Positions 24,136 to 32,596 of a stretch of DNA of 62,996 nt are shown here, piece by piece (within the stretch, counting starts at the first letter, position 1; the number at the start of each line of letters is the position of its first letter). Made by a program: the position numbers and the translations under genes. Below the pieces are notes generated by a model. It was not told the origin of the DNA. It did no database searches and was given only the letters and a program-made list of their open reading frames with translations. Origin of the DNA: Halanaerobium sp051746665 (lineage in GTDB: Bacteria; Bacillota; Halanaerobiia; Halanaerobiales; Halanaerobiaceae); contig JBNJFG010000004.1 in the NCBI GenBank assembly GCA_051746665.1, positions 1-62,996 on the forward strand. The letters run 5' to 3'.

Positions 24136-25506
24136 ATGCAAAGCAATTCTCAAAAACTTGGTACAGAGCCAATAATTCCTCTATTAATGAGGCTCTCTGT
24201 TCCATCAATTATAGCAATGGCAATTCAAGCTTTATATAATGTTGTTGACAGTATTTATGTCGGTAGAATTAGTACTGATGCTCTTTCTGCACTCTCTTTA
24301 GCTTTTCCTATTCAAATTATTTTAATTGGAATTGGAGTTGGAACCGGAGTTGGTGCCAGCTCATTAATCTCAAGAAGATTAGGAGAAAATGATGAACATG
24401 CTGCTGTTAATGCAGCAGAACATAGTGTTATGCTTTCCTTGTTTTATGGAATTATAGTTGCGCTTTTTGGCTTTTTCTTTTCAGATCAAATACTGCAGTT
24501 ATTTACTAATGAAATCAATTTAATTAGGATGGGAAGTGAATATATAAAAATTATACTTATTGGCTCTATTGCCATGTTTTTTCCTATGATTAGTAATAAT
24601 ATACTTCGGGGTGAAGGTAATACTTTCACTCCTATGGTTGCAATGTTAATCGGATCAATTCTTAACATTATTTTAGATCCTTTTCTGATTTATGGACTCT
24701 GGATTTTCCCTAGAATGGGAGTTGCTGGAGCAGCAATTGCTACAGTTGCAGCAAGAATAATAAGTGGTATATTTTTAATATATATACTTCTTTTTAGCAA
24801 AAAAAACGAATTGAAAATTTCTTTAAAAGATTTTTCATTCGACTTCCAGATAATAAAAGATATTTATGTTGTCGGATTTCCAGCTATGGTTATGCAGTTT
24901 TTAGCCAGTTTTATGCTGGGAGGGATGAATAAAATTCTTGCAGGTTTTGGTAGTACAGCTATCGCTGCTGCTGGTATTTATTTCAGATTACAATCTTTTG
25001 TTTTTATGCCTGTATTTGGTCTTAATCAAGGTTATATGCCAATTATGGGTTATAATTTCGGCCACAATAATCCGGATAGAATGAAAAAAACTTTTAAATC
25101 TGCTCTTTTAGTTGCTGTTATATTTACAACAACAGGTTTTATTATCTTTCAAAGTGTACCCGAATTATTAATCAAAATGTTTAATAATGATCCCCAGCTG
25201 CTTCGAATTGGAACTAACACCCTTAAAAAAATTAGTATTGCTTTTCCTATTATTGGGCCAGCAATAATTATTTCCACAACCTTTCAGGCACTGGGTAATG
25301 GATTTCCCAGTCTAGTTTTTTCATTTTTAAGACAAATTATTTTATTACTTCCTGTTATGTATTTATTAGGGCAGTGGTTTGGTTTAGAATATCTCTGGTT
25401 TGCTTTTCCTATTTCAGAAATTATAAGTATTATACCTGCTTCTATCTGGTTAAGATTTAAATTCAAAAGGATTTATAACAAAATGGAAAGAAAAGTTATT
25501 AAATAA
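24136..25506 (+). CDS. MATE family efflux transporter
   Basis: 456-aa cation-coupled multidrug/toxin exporter with twelve hydrophobic segments. Typical segments: GTEPIIPLLMRLSVPSIIAMAIQALYNVVDSIYVGRIS at the N terminus, GVGVGASSLISRRLGE, and NNILRGEGNT in the middle, then GLNQGYMPIMGYNFG in the second half. The start is ATG 24136 after GGAGG; the open frame extends upstream into the AEC gene but has no ribosome site there. The gap to the AEC gene is 20 nt, so they are probably co-transcribed. A strong hairpin follows. Confidence 0.95.
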   Translation: MQSNSQKLGTEPIIPLLMRLSVPSIIAMAIQALYNVVDSIYVGRISTDALSALSLAFPIQIILIGIGVGTGVGASSLISRRLGENDEHAAVNAAEHSVMLSLFYGIIVALFGFFFSDQILQLFTNEINLIRMGSEYIKIILIGSIAMFFPMISNNILRGEGNTFTPMVAMLIGSILNIILDPFLIYGLWIFPRMGVAGAAIATVAARIISGIFLIYILLFSKKNELKISLKDFSFDFQIIKDIYVVGFPAMVMQFLASFMLGGMNKILAGFGSTAIAAAGIYFRLQSFVFMPVFGLNQGYMPIMGYNFGHNNPDRMKKTFKSALLVAVIFTTTGFIIFQSVPELLIKMFNNDPQLLRIGTNTLKKISIAFPIIGPAIIISTTFQALGNGFPSLVFSFLRQIILLLPVMYLLGQWFGLEYLWFAFPISEIISIIPASIWLRFKFKRIYNKMERKVIK

Positions 25507-25542
25507 ACTAAAAGGAAACCCAGACGGGTTCCCTTTTAGTTT
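25505..25542. terminator. Bidirectional terminator, MATE / ArsR genes
   Basis: Long 17-bp stem with one mismatch (AAACTAAAAGG on the left, CCCTTTTAGTTT on the right) and loop AGAC, between convergent genes. Confidence 0.8.
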
Positions 25543-25546
25543 ATGA

Positions 25547-25876
25547 TTATAAACCTAATTTTAAATTACTTAACACTTTTATAATTTTTTTTGCCTGATC
25601 ATCAATTACATAATAATTTCTTTCCAGACCATTACGTTCACTACTTAAAATCTCTGATTCTCTAAGTTTAGCAAGATGTTGAGAAAGGGTTGACTGAGGA
25701 ATATTTAAACATTTCTGCATTTCAGAAACATTACATCCTTCCTCTTTCATCAGTCCTTTAACAATTGCTAAACGAATTGGATGAGACAGAGCCTTAAGTA
25801 AATCAGCTTCTTCTTCTAACACTTTCAAATTATCTTCTAAAACCTCTTCGGCATTATCATTTGTAAAAAAAGGCAT
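25547..25876 (-). CDS. ArsR-family repressor, probable sulfur sensor
   Basis: 109-aa winged-helix dimeric repressor. The recognition region is SEMQKCLNIPQSTLSQHLAKLRESEILSSERNGLERNYYV, preceded by LKALSHPIRLAIVKGL. It has just two Cys, Cys48 and Cys56, in and before the helix leading to the recognition helix; there is no ELCVCDL metal motif. A two-Cys ArsR protein beside persulfide and thiosulfate genes suggests a reactive-sulfur sensor of SqrR/BigR character, though the Cys positions differ from those proteins; this is inference. Start set at ATG 25876 behind GGAGG. It has its own promoter and lies after the sulfur operon terminator. Confidence 0.88.
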   Translation of the reverse strand: MPFFTNDNAEEVLEDNLKVLEEEADLLKALSHPIRLAIVKGLMKEEGCNVSEMQKCLNIPQSTLSQHLAKLRESEILSSERNGLERNYYVIDDQAKKIIKVLSNLKLGL

Positions 25877-25902
25877 TCGCCTTACCTCCATTTATTTAAC
25901 TT

Positions 25903-25938
25903 TATCTAAATAATACGATATAGCTGACAAAAAGTCAA
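25903..25938 (-). promoter_or_regulatory. Promoter of arsR-type gene with overlapping TATC/GATA repeat
   Basis: Minus strand: -35 TTGACT (25933-25938), 17-bp spacer, -10 TATTAT (25910-25915). TATC and GATA ten bases apart at 25903-25920 bracket the -10, a possible autoregulatory operator. Confidence 0.65.
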
Positions 25939-25987
25939 GCTAATTTAAGAATTTTTTAACAATCTACCAAATGAATATTTTAAAATA

Positions 25988-26014
25988 TAAGAAAAGTGGC
26001 TCAAAAAGAGCCAC
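25988..26014 (-). terminator. Terminator of sulfane-sulfur operon
   Basis: Perfect 7-bp stem GTGGCTC/GAGCCAC (25996-26002 with 26008-26014), loop of five, then TTTTCTTATATT on the minus strand. Confidence 0.8.
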
Positions 26015-26040
26015 CTAATTTCTAGCTTTTATTTAAATTT

Positions 26041-27408
26041 CTAAACAATTGGACAAGTCGTTGAATTCCAGGCAATTAAACCACCTAATACTACTCTCTG
26101 ATTAACAAAACCTTCTTTTTGTAATAAACTTGCTGCAGTCATCGATCTTAAACCACTACCGCAGAATATATATAATGGTTTATCTTGAGGCAGCTCATCA
26201 TAATGTTCAGGCAGCTGAGTTAAATGAATATTTTTTGCACCCTGGATTTCACCTTCTGTTTCAATTTCATCTTCTGATCGAATATCCAGTATAAAGCGTT
26301 CTTCAGCCTCAGTGTCTAAAAGTTTACATAGTTTATCAACAGTAACTGTTTTAACTGATTCACTCTTCTTACCAGCCATATGCCATTTAATAATTCCACC
26401 ACTTAAATAACCAAGAATATTATCATAACCAGTCCTATATAAATGCTTAATCGCCTCTTCTGGATACTCACCTTCTGTTACCAGCAGAATCTTTGCCCCT
26501 GTTGGAATAAACCAGCCAACAAAACTTGGTAGATTCTGAAGTGGAATAGAAATCGAGCCTGGCACATGAGCTGATGCATAACTAACTTCCATTCTAACAT
26601 CTATAATATAAGTATCATCATTCGCCATAGCTTTAGCAAATTCAGCAGCTGAAAGAGCAGTCGGTTTCTTATAATGAGCTAAAAGCTCTCGTCCAGTTAA
26701 ATTTGATTCTTCCATATTTACAAAATAAGGTGGATATTCAAGCATTTTAGCAACTAAATCTATAAATTCTTCCTTATTTTCAACCTGCAGTTTAGGATTT
26801 AATTTCCTTTCGATCCCCACAGTTGTCAGTTCCCTTTCAGCAATTGCTGAAGCACAAACTGATCCGGCTCCATGAGCAGGACAGAGAATAACTTCATCAC
26901 CTAAGGGTAGAATTTTATTAAAAATAGAATCATAAAGCCAGCTTCCTGTTTTCTCTAAATTATCTTCACCTAAAAAATCAATTCTACCTACATCACCAGC
27001 AAAAAGGACATCGCCTGTAAATACCATCCAAGGTTCATCTTCATATCCATAAAGAACATAGGTCATTGAGCCAGGTGTATGGCCAGGGGTATGCATCGCT
27101 TTCATCTTCAATTTTCCTACCTCAAATTCTTGACCATCCTGAACCGGCTTTCCATATTTATAATCAAGCTTTTCATCTGCATGCCAGATCTCAGCGCCAG
27201 TTTTGGCCTGCAGTTCAGTTGAACCAATAATATAATCTTCATTACGGTGAGTTTCGAAAATTTTAGTAATCTTATAACCTGCTTTAACAGCTTTTTCTAA
27301 ATAAATATCAATATCTCTTCTTGGATCAATTACAACAGCTTCACTACCATCACCAATCAGATATGAAATATGAGCAAGACCAGGTGACTTAATTTTTTCA
27401 AATAACAT
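26041..27408 (-). CDS. MBL-fold / rhodanese multidomain protein (persulfide dioxygenase-like, CstB-type layout)
   Basis: 455 aa: metallo-beta-lactamase domain ~1-220, a degenerate rhodanese domain ~255-350 with no active Cys (TEGEYPEEA where CxxG would be), and a C-terminal rhodanese ~355-455 with Cys416 in FCGSGLRS. This order resembles CstB, a persulfide dioxygenase-sulfurtransferase. The metal motif is unusual: THRNEDY at 53-59 replaces THxHxDH, so two of three first-site His are gone, while His110 (GHTPG), Asp133, Asp139 (GDVGRIDF) and a late His (PAHGAG) remain. It probably handles sulfane sulfur in the cytoplasm. It is last in an operon with two YeeE subunits and an SLC13 permease. Confidence 0.9.
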   Translation of the reverse strand: MLFEKIKSPGLAHISYLIGDGSEAVVIDPRRDIDIYLEKAVKAGYKITKIFETHRNEDYIIGSTELQAKTGAEIWHADEKLDYKYGKPVQDGQEFEVGKLKMKAMHTPGHTPGSMTYVLYGYEDEPWMVFTGDVLFAGDVGRIDFLGEDNLEKTGSWLYDSIFNKILPLGDEVILCPAHGAGSVCASAIAERELTTVGIERKLNPKLQVENKEEFIDLVAKMLEYPPYFVNMEESNLTGRELLAHYKKPTALSAAEFAKAMANDDTYIIDVRMEVSYASAHVPGSISIPLQNLPSFVGWFIPTGAKILLVTEGEYPEEAIKHLYRTGYDNILGYLSGGIIKWHMAGKKSESVKTVTVDKLCKLLDTEAEERFILDIRSEDEIETEGEIQGAKNIHLTQLPEHYDELPQDKPLYIFCGSGLRSMTAASLLQKEGFVNQRVVLGGLIAWNSTTCPIV

Positions 27409-27433
27409 AAATTACCACTCCCTATTTATTTTT

Positions 27434-29227
27434 CTAAATATAAAATAGATAGACCATTAAACTTGCGATAAAAATATAAACCAATGATAAAAAACCTCCA
27501 GCTTTAAGATAATCACTGCTCTTATAATCACCAGCTGACATAAAGAAAGCATTAACCTGATGGGTAGGCAGTATAAATGAATTGGAGGCTGAAACTGCAG
27601 CCAACAGAGCGAGTCCTCTAGGAGCAACTCCCATCTGATTACCAATTATCATTACCAGTGGAACCAGCACAACTGTTGCAGCAACATTTGACATAAATAA
27701 TGTAAAAATACTAGCCAGCAGAGCTACAGCCAAAAGAATTAAAAAGACTGGACCATTTTTGAGCGGCATAATCATTAAATTAGCCAGATAGTAAGCAGTT
27801 CCAGTATTTTCCATAGCTATTCCCAGTGGAATTAAACCTGTCAGCAGAAAAACAGTTTTCCAATCAACTGCCTGATAAATTTGATTGGGTTTCACGATTC
27901 CAGATAAAACTATAAGAACTGCTCCAGTAAAAAAAGCAAGTCCTAAATTAAATCCTAAAATTATTAATAAAATGGACAGTAAAAATGATCCAATTGCTAA
28001 AAGTGGTTTATTAGCTTCAGCATCTTTATTTGGAAGAGAAGTCAGCAAAATAAGTTTATTCTCAGTCTTTAAATGCCGTATATTCTGATTAGGACCATAA
28101 ACGACCAGTGTATCTCCTGGCCTTAAAGTAATATCAGAAAAATCATCTCCAATTTCTTTTTCTCCCCTAATTAAATAGATAGGATTAACAAAATAGTTTT
28201 TTCTAACTGCAATATCTCGGATCGATTTGCCTGCCAGCTCAGAACGAGGCGGTATCATCAATTCAGCAAAAGCTGTATCTTCCAGTTCACGATGATTTAA
28301 ACAGTGATCACATACTTCTTTTGGAATTAAATCATAATCATCTGCAAAAGTATGCAGATCAGCTTCTTCTCCCATAATTATTATTTCTTGACCAGCAGCA
28401 AATCTGCTAAAACGCCAGGGAGCATATGAAATATCATTATCTTCTTTTAAAGCAAGTAAATAAAGATTATAATCTGACCAGAGTTTTGATTCTTCGAGCG
28501 TTTTATTTAAAAGCCCAGACTCTTCAGGTATTATATAATTATGAGACTTAGTTGAAAGATCCCAATTTGAAATCAATTTTTTCTGTTTTTCTAAAAATCC
28601 TTCTTCCTTTTTTTCAGCTGAGGGCAGAAAACTGCTGCCAAAGAAATAAAAATAAACAATTCCAAAAAATAAAACTGCAAACCCAATCGGAAATACAGCA
28701 AAAAGATTAAACGGCTCTGAACCCTGCTGCAGCAAAAGATCATTAAGAATAATTAGGTTGCCAGCTCCAACCATAGTCAGATTTCCACCAAGTATAACTG
28801 CAAAGCCGACCGGCATCAAGACTTTTCTTAAAGATAAATTCAACTTTCTAGTCATCTTCCGGACAACAGGCAAAAATAATGCTATTACACCAATATTCTG
28901 CATCAGTCCAGATAGAGAACCGGCTGCAAGAGATAGAATCACTGTTAGCCTCTTCTCATTTTTTCCAGAAACTGCAAGCAGAGGTCGGCTTAGCTTCTGC
29001 ATTACTCCAGACTGCTCCATCCCATAACCGATGATCATAATTGCAATTATAGCTATAACAGCATTACTGGAAAGACCTGAAAAAGCCTCTGCTGGAGTAA
29101 TAAGCCCTGTCCAGCCTAAGGTTAACATCACTAGTATTGCAGTAATATCTACCCGAAAAGTCTCAGTTATAAATAATATTATTGTTGCTGTCAAAATTGT
29201 AAGAGTTAAGGCTATTTCAAAATTCAT
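27434..29227 (-). CDS. SLC13-family permease with two TrkA-C domains
   Basis: 597-aa inner-membrane transporter. Helices fill residues ~1-200 (VDITAILVMLTLGWTGLITPAEAFSGLSSNAVIAIIAIMIIG, MQNIGVIALFLPVV) and ~400-597 (TVFLLTGLIPLGIAMENTG, FMSNVAATVVLVPLV, SNSFILPTHQVNAFFMSAG). Between them are two cytosolic RCK_C/TrkA-C modules (AGQEIIIMGEEADLHTFA and LRPGDTLVVYGPNQNIRHL). This layout is typical of the sulfate/dicarboxylate Na+ symporter group. In this operon an oxidised-sulfur anion is the likeliest substrate, for export or import; that is inference. Confidence 0.9.
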   Translation of the reverse strand: MNFEIALTLTILTATIILFITETFRVDITAILVMLTLGWTGLITPAEAFSGLSSNAVIAIIAIMIIGYGMEQSGVMQKLSRPLLAVSGKNEKRLTVILSLAAGSLSGLMQNIGVIALFLPVVRKMTRKLNLSLRKVLMPVGFAVILGGNLTMVGAGNLIILNDLLLQQGSEPFNLFAVFPIGFAVLFFGIVYFYFFGSSFLPSAEKKEEGFLEKQKKLISNWDLSTKSHNYIIPEESGLLNKTLEESKLWSDYNLYLLALKEDNDISYAPWRFSRFAAGQEIIIMGEEADLHTFADDYDLIPKEVCDHCLNHRELEDTAFAELMIPPRSELAGKSIRDIAVRKNYFVNPIYLIRGEKEIGDDFSDITLRPGDTLVVYGPNQNIRHLKTENKLILLTSLPNKDAEANKPLLAIGSFLLSILLIILGFNLGLAFFTGAVLIVLSGIVKPNQIYQAVDWKTVFLLTGLIPLGIAMENTGTAYYLANLMIMPLKNGPVFLILLAVALLASIFTLFMSNVAATVVLVPLVMIIGNQMGVAPRGLALLAAVSASNSFILPTHQVNAFFMSAGDYKSSDYLKAGGFLSLVYIFIASLMVYLFYI

Positions 29228-29228
29228 C

Positions 29229-29765
29229 TTAAAAACCCATACTTTCCAGCCAAACTAAAAATATAATCATCACAGCAGATAATGGAATAATTACCTTCCA
29301 GTGATTGACCTTAAAAAGCTCAGGTAATGTATCAACTTTAAAATTATTTTTATCTATTAAGTTACTAAATTTCTCATAAAAAGCTGCAAATAAGAATGAG
29401 CCGGTTAAAATTCCTAAAAGTCCAGGAATCAAAGCATCTATACTTCCCTGACCAATTGCGCCAGCAATAGTACCCGGACAATAACCAAGTAGAGCAAATC
29501 CAACTCCAAAAATTAAACCACCTGAAATCGTACGCTTCAGAGATCCAGATTTAGGCTTGAGTTCAATAATATCTCTATCACTTAAAAAATGAACACCTAC
29601 CATTCCAACAAATACAGCAGTTAAAATTATCTTAGCCACAGTAAAATCTTCTAAAAGAAGCTGACCAACAAGTACATTATAATCAGTTACTCCACCCCGA
29701 TGAAGGAAAAATCCAAAAATTATTCCTGTGCCAAGACCCTTAAGCAACCTAGATTTACTTTCCAT
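29229..29765 (-). CDS. YeeE/YedE-family membrane subunit (second half)
   Basis: 178-aa membrane protein of the sulfur-transport (DUF395/TsuA-like) family, about four or five helices. The hallmark is the conserved Cys96 in LLGYCPGTIAGAIGQGS, at a helix break. In TsuA of known structure, such Cys relay thiosulfate through the membrane. Many bacteria encode the two halves as separate small proteins, as here. It directly follows the 173-aa subunit and is nearly fused to the SLC13 gene (1-nt gap). Confidence 0.9.
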   Translation of the reverse strand: MESKSRLLKGLGTGIIFGFFLHRGGVTDYNVLVGQLLLEDFTVAKIILTAVFVGMVGVHFLSDRDIIELKPKSGSLKRTISGGLIFGVGFALLGYCPGTIAGAIGQGSIDALIPGLLGILTGSFLFAAFYEKFSNLIDKNNFKVDTLPELFKVNHWKVIIPLSAVMIIFLVWLESMGF

Positions 29766-29784
29766 TTATATTCACCTGCCTTAA

Positions 29785-30306
29785 TTAAAGAATTAAAAAT
29801 GCAGCTGCAGCTCCACCAACGAAAAAAGAAATTAGACTTATCCAGCTGGCAATACTTAACTGAAATGCACCACTTATGCCGTGACCGCTGGTACAACCAC
29901 CTGCCAATCTAGCTCCAAAACCAAGCAAAATCCCGCCAGTAAAAGCCGAAAATATTCTTCCCAGTATATTCTGATTTAAGATTGATTCAAATTCTGTTAG
30001 CGGTATAAAAGTTAAATTAAATTCACCCGATATAACTGCTGAAATAAAGCTCCCCAAAACAATACCTATCACCAGCATCGACTGCCATTCAAGTTCGGGT
30101 TTATATTTCTGATAATATTTCCAGTCCAAAACAGCATCTCCGAAAAAAATAGATCCCAATTTAGCCGAAGCTCGAGCATAGGAAGTAGAAGTGCCTAAAG
30201 GCTTTTTAGAAATTATAAAAGAAAACCAGCTTAAAACACCTATTAAAGTTCCCACAAGATATGGTGACCAGCTGCCTGCAAAAATTAGCTGTTTCATAAA
30301 TTTCAA
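29785..30306 (-). CDS. YeeE/YedE-family membrane subunit (first half)
   Basis: 173-aa membrane protein paired with the preceding-numbered 178-aa subunit. It carries the hallmark Cys138 in LAGGCTSGHGISG, and an N-terminal half with GTLIGVLSWFSFI and PLGTSTSYARASAK. The GGCTSGHG motif with GYCPGT in the partner is the signature of the split sulfur importer (PmpAB/YeeE type), which admits thiosulfate or other sulfane sulfur. It is the first gene of the operon; ATG 30306 follows AAGGAG. Confidence 0.9.
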   Translation of the reverse strand: MKFMKQLIFAGSWSPYLVGTLIGVLSWFSFIISKKPLGTSTSYARASAKLGSIFFGDAVLDWKYYQKYKPELEWQSMLVIGIVLGSFISAVISGEFNLTFIPLTEFESILNQNILGRIFSAFTGGILLGFGARLAGGCTSGHGISGAFQLSIASWISLISFFVGGAAAAFLIL

Positions 30307-30321
30307 CTCCTTTGTCTTTAA

Positions 30322-30336
30322 TAATATTAATTATCA
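30322..30336 (-). promoter_or_regulatory. Possible Fur-like box upstream of sulfur operon
   Basis: TGATAAT-T-AATATTA on the minus strand matches 12 of 14 positions of the 7-1-7 Fur consensus and lies 16 nt before the start codon. In such AT-rich DNA this can occur by chance, so I hold it weakly. Confidence 0.3.
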
Positions 30337-30395
30337 TTCAATTTGTTTATAATATTCAAGACAATTCATCTTAATTACAAAAATAAAAAAATTAA

Positions 30396-31010
30396 TTAAT
30401 GTTTTAAAATATCAATAAAAGACTTAGTGATTTCGGCTGTAATCCCCCAAATAACTCTGCCCTGATAACGATAAAAATATATCTGATAATCTCCCTGACG
30501 TGAATTATATTTTTCCCCTTGTGGTAAAAGGTGATAAGGAAAATCTTGATCAAATTCACTTTTTAAAGTAGCTGCATATTTTTCCGCTTCATGCTTAAGA
30601 AAAAATTCAATTGGGACTGTAAAAATTTCTTCAACTTCATAATTATTAACTTTCATTTCTTCAATATTATCCATATTAATTTCTCCAACAAAGGCATATA
30701 TCAAAAAATTAAATGGAGTTATTAAATAATCTGTTTCTCCAATCAGATTAATTTTTGATTCTGGAATCAGAAGTTCTTCACTACATTCTCTGACTGCTGC
30801 TTGAGAAAATTCTTCCCCTCTTTCAACTCTACCGCCAGGGAAGGAGATTTCTCCAGGTTGTGATTTGAGATTTTTTGATCTTAGTTCATAAATTAAATGT
30901 GTTTCTCCATTAATTTCTATCAAAGGAACCAAAACTGAAAAATAATGCTGAATTCTTGTTGGTCCAGGTATTCTATTTTTAATTTTTTCTTTTATATTTT
31001 CAATTTTCAA
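30396..31010 (-). CDS. Nudix hydrolase, CoA pyrophosphatase type
   Basis: About 204 aa. The full Nudix box GGRVERGEEFSQAAVRECSEELLI is present near residues 85-108, preceded by SQPGEISFP, which with the UPF0035-like element marks the CoA-pyrophosphatase (YeaB/NudL) branch that hydrolyses coenzyme A derivatives. The preferred start is TTG 31010, behind GAGGGTGA; the frame is open to 31046 from another TTG lacking a ribosome site. It is a single gene between the sulfur operon and gatB, on the same strand as both. Confidence 0.88.
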   Translation of the reverse strand: MKIENIKEKIKNRIPGPTRIQHYFSVLVPLIEINGETHLIYELRSKNLKSQPGEISFPGGRVERGEEFSQAAVRECSEELLIPESKINLIGETDYLITPFNFLIYAFVGEINMDNIEEMKVNNYEVEEIFTVPIEFFLKHEAEKYAATLKSEFDQDFPYHLLPQGEKYNSRQGDYQIYFYRYQGRVIWGITAEITKSFIDILKH

Positions 31011-31058
31011 AAAAATCACCCTCAAAAGTAATAAATATTCATCCAACTTTTTATTTTT

Positions 31059-31094
31059 ACTGACTTCCAGAACGATTATGTTCCAGAAGCCAGT
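31059..31094. repeat. Imperfect palindrome downstream of gatB
   Basis: ACTG, CTTC and GAAC pair in order with GTTC, GAAG and CAGT around a 6-nt loop, with two small internal mismatches. There is no T-run on the minus strand after it, so it is not a standard intrinsic terminator; it could be an RNA 3'-end stem or a protein site. Confidence 0.45.
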
Positions 31095-31129
31095 TTATAA
31101 TTTTGAATAGTAGTTAAACTAAGTTCTGC

Positions 31130-32575
31130 TTAATCCATTAATTTATCTCGAAGCATTTGATTTACCAGACCAGGATTTGCCTTACCTCTTGTTTCTTTCA
31201 TTACCTGACCTACTAAAAATCCAATTGCTCTATCTTTACCGTTTTTAACATCTTCAACTGCATCTGGATTTTCTCCAATAATTCCATCAACTATATTTTC
31301 CAGCTCATCCTGATCACTAATCTGCTTTAAACCCTCTTCTTCAACAATAGTTTCCGGATCATTACCACTATTGTACATTTTTTCAAAGACTTCTTTAGCA
31401 ATCTTACCACTAATAACATCTTCATCTATCATTTTTAGCATTTTGGCGAGATTAATCGGACTAATACCAGAATCAAATGGGGATTGATTATTTTCATTTA
31501 AAAGTCTTAAAAACTCTCCCATCATCCAGTTGCTTAAGTTTTTAGGATCATCATAATCTTTGAGTACTTCTTCAAAGAATAGTGCCAAATCCTTATCTCC
31601 GGTTAAAACTCCTGCATCATACTCAGGCAGTCCTAGTTCAGAAATAAAGCGCTTATATTTTTCACGAGGAAGTTCTGGGATTTCTTTGCGCATCTCTTCC
31701 TTCCAGGCTTCATTAATTTCTAAAGGAACTAAATCTGGTTCAGGGAAGTAGCGATAATCATGAGCCTCTTCTTTACCACGCATAGAAATTGTCTTATTTA
31801 AAGACTCATCCCAGGTCCTTGTTTCCTGAACTACTTCTCTTCCTTCTTCCAGGATTTCACGCTGTCTTTTAACTTCATATTCTAAACCTTTTTCTACAGC
31901 ACTAAAAGAGTTCATATTTTTAAGTTCAGCTCTAGTACCAAACTCTTCCTGACCTACTGGACGTAAAGAAACATTAGCATCACAACGAAGTGAACCTTCT
32001 TCCAGATTACAGTCAGAAACATCAAGATATTCCATAATCATCTTTAGTTCTGTTAAATAGGCTTTGGCCTGAGCTGGAGTTCTCATATCCGGCTCACTAA
32101 CAATCTCGATCAAAGGTACTCCAGTTCTATTGTAATCGACTAAACTACCTTGGGAATTATCAATACTACCCTCGTGAATCAGTTTACCTGCATCTTCCTC
32201 CAGATGAACTCTAGTAACTCCTATATTAAAGATACCTGCATCAGTTTCAATTTCAATCTTTCCATTTTTTGCTACAGGTAGATCAAACTGAGAAATCTGA
32301 TAGGCTTTAGGTAAATCAGGATAGAAATAATTTTTACGATCAAACTTTGAATATTCAGCGATATCGCAATTTAAAGCTAGTCCTGCCATAATTGCATAAT
32401 CAACTACTTTTTTATTTAAAACCGGAAGTGTTCCTGGTAATCCAAGACAAACCGGACATGTATTTTCATTTGGCTCTTTCCCAAATTCTGTACTACAGCC
32501 ACAGAAAATTTTAGAAGCTGTGTCTAACTGTACATGGACTTCAAGTCCAATTACTGTTTCATATTTAGTGGACAT
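31130..32575 (-). CDS. gatB: Asp-tRNA(Asn)/Glu-tRNA(Gln) amidotransferase subunit B
   Basis: 481-aa tRNA-binding and kinase subunit of GatCAB, which makes Gln-tRNA(Gln) and/or Asn-tRNA(Asn) from mischarged precursors. It shows the N-terminal YETVIGLEVHVQL, the zinc-binding set IFCGCSTEFG...CPVCLGLPG, the kinase/ammonia-channel region PLIEIVSEPD and NRTGVPL, and the C-terminal YqeY tail IGFLVGQVMKETRGKANP that contacts tRNA. Normal length. It is last in gatC-gatA-gatB, with short gaps. Confidence 0.98.
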   Translation of the reverse strand: MSTKYETVIGLEVHVQLDTASKIFCGCSTEFGKEPNENTCPVCLGLPGTLPVLNKKVVDYAIMAGLALNCDIAEYSKFDRKNYFYPDLPKAYQISQFDLPVAKNGKIEIETDAGIFNIGVTRVHLEEDAGKLIHEGSIDNSQGSLVDYNRTGVPLIEIVSEPDMRTPAQAKAYLTELKMIMEYLDVSDCNLEEGSLRCDANVSLRPVGQEEFGTRAELKNMNSFSAVEKGLEYEVKRQREILEEGREVVQETRTWDESLNKTISMRGKEEAHDYRYFPEPDLVPLEINEAWKEEMRKEIPELPREKYKRFISELGLPEYDAGVLTGDKDLALFFEEVLKDYDDPKNLSNWMMGEFLRLLNENNQSPFDSGISPINLAKMLKMIDEDVISGKIAKEVFEKMYNSGNDPETIVEEEGLKQISDQDELENIVDGIIGENPDAVEDVKNGKDRAIGFLVGQVMKETRGKANPGLVNQMLRDKLMD

Positions 32576-32596
32576 TTTTTCACCTCTCTCAATAAT

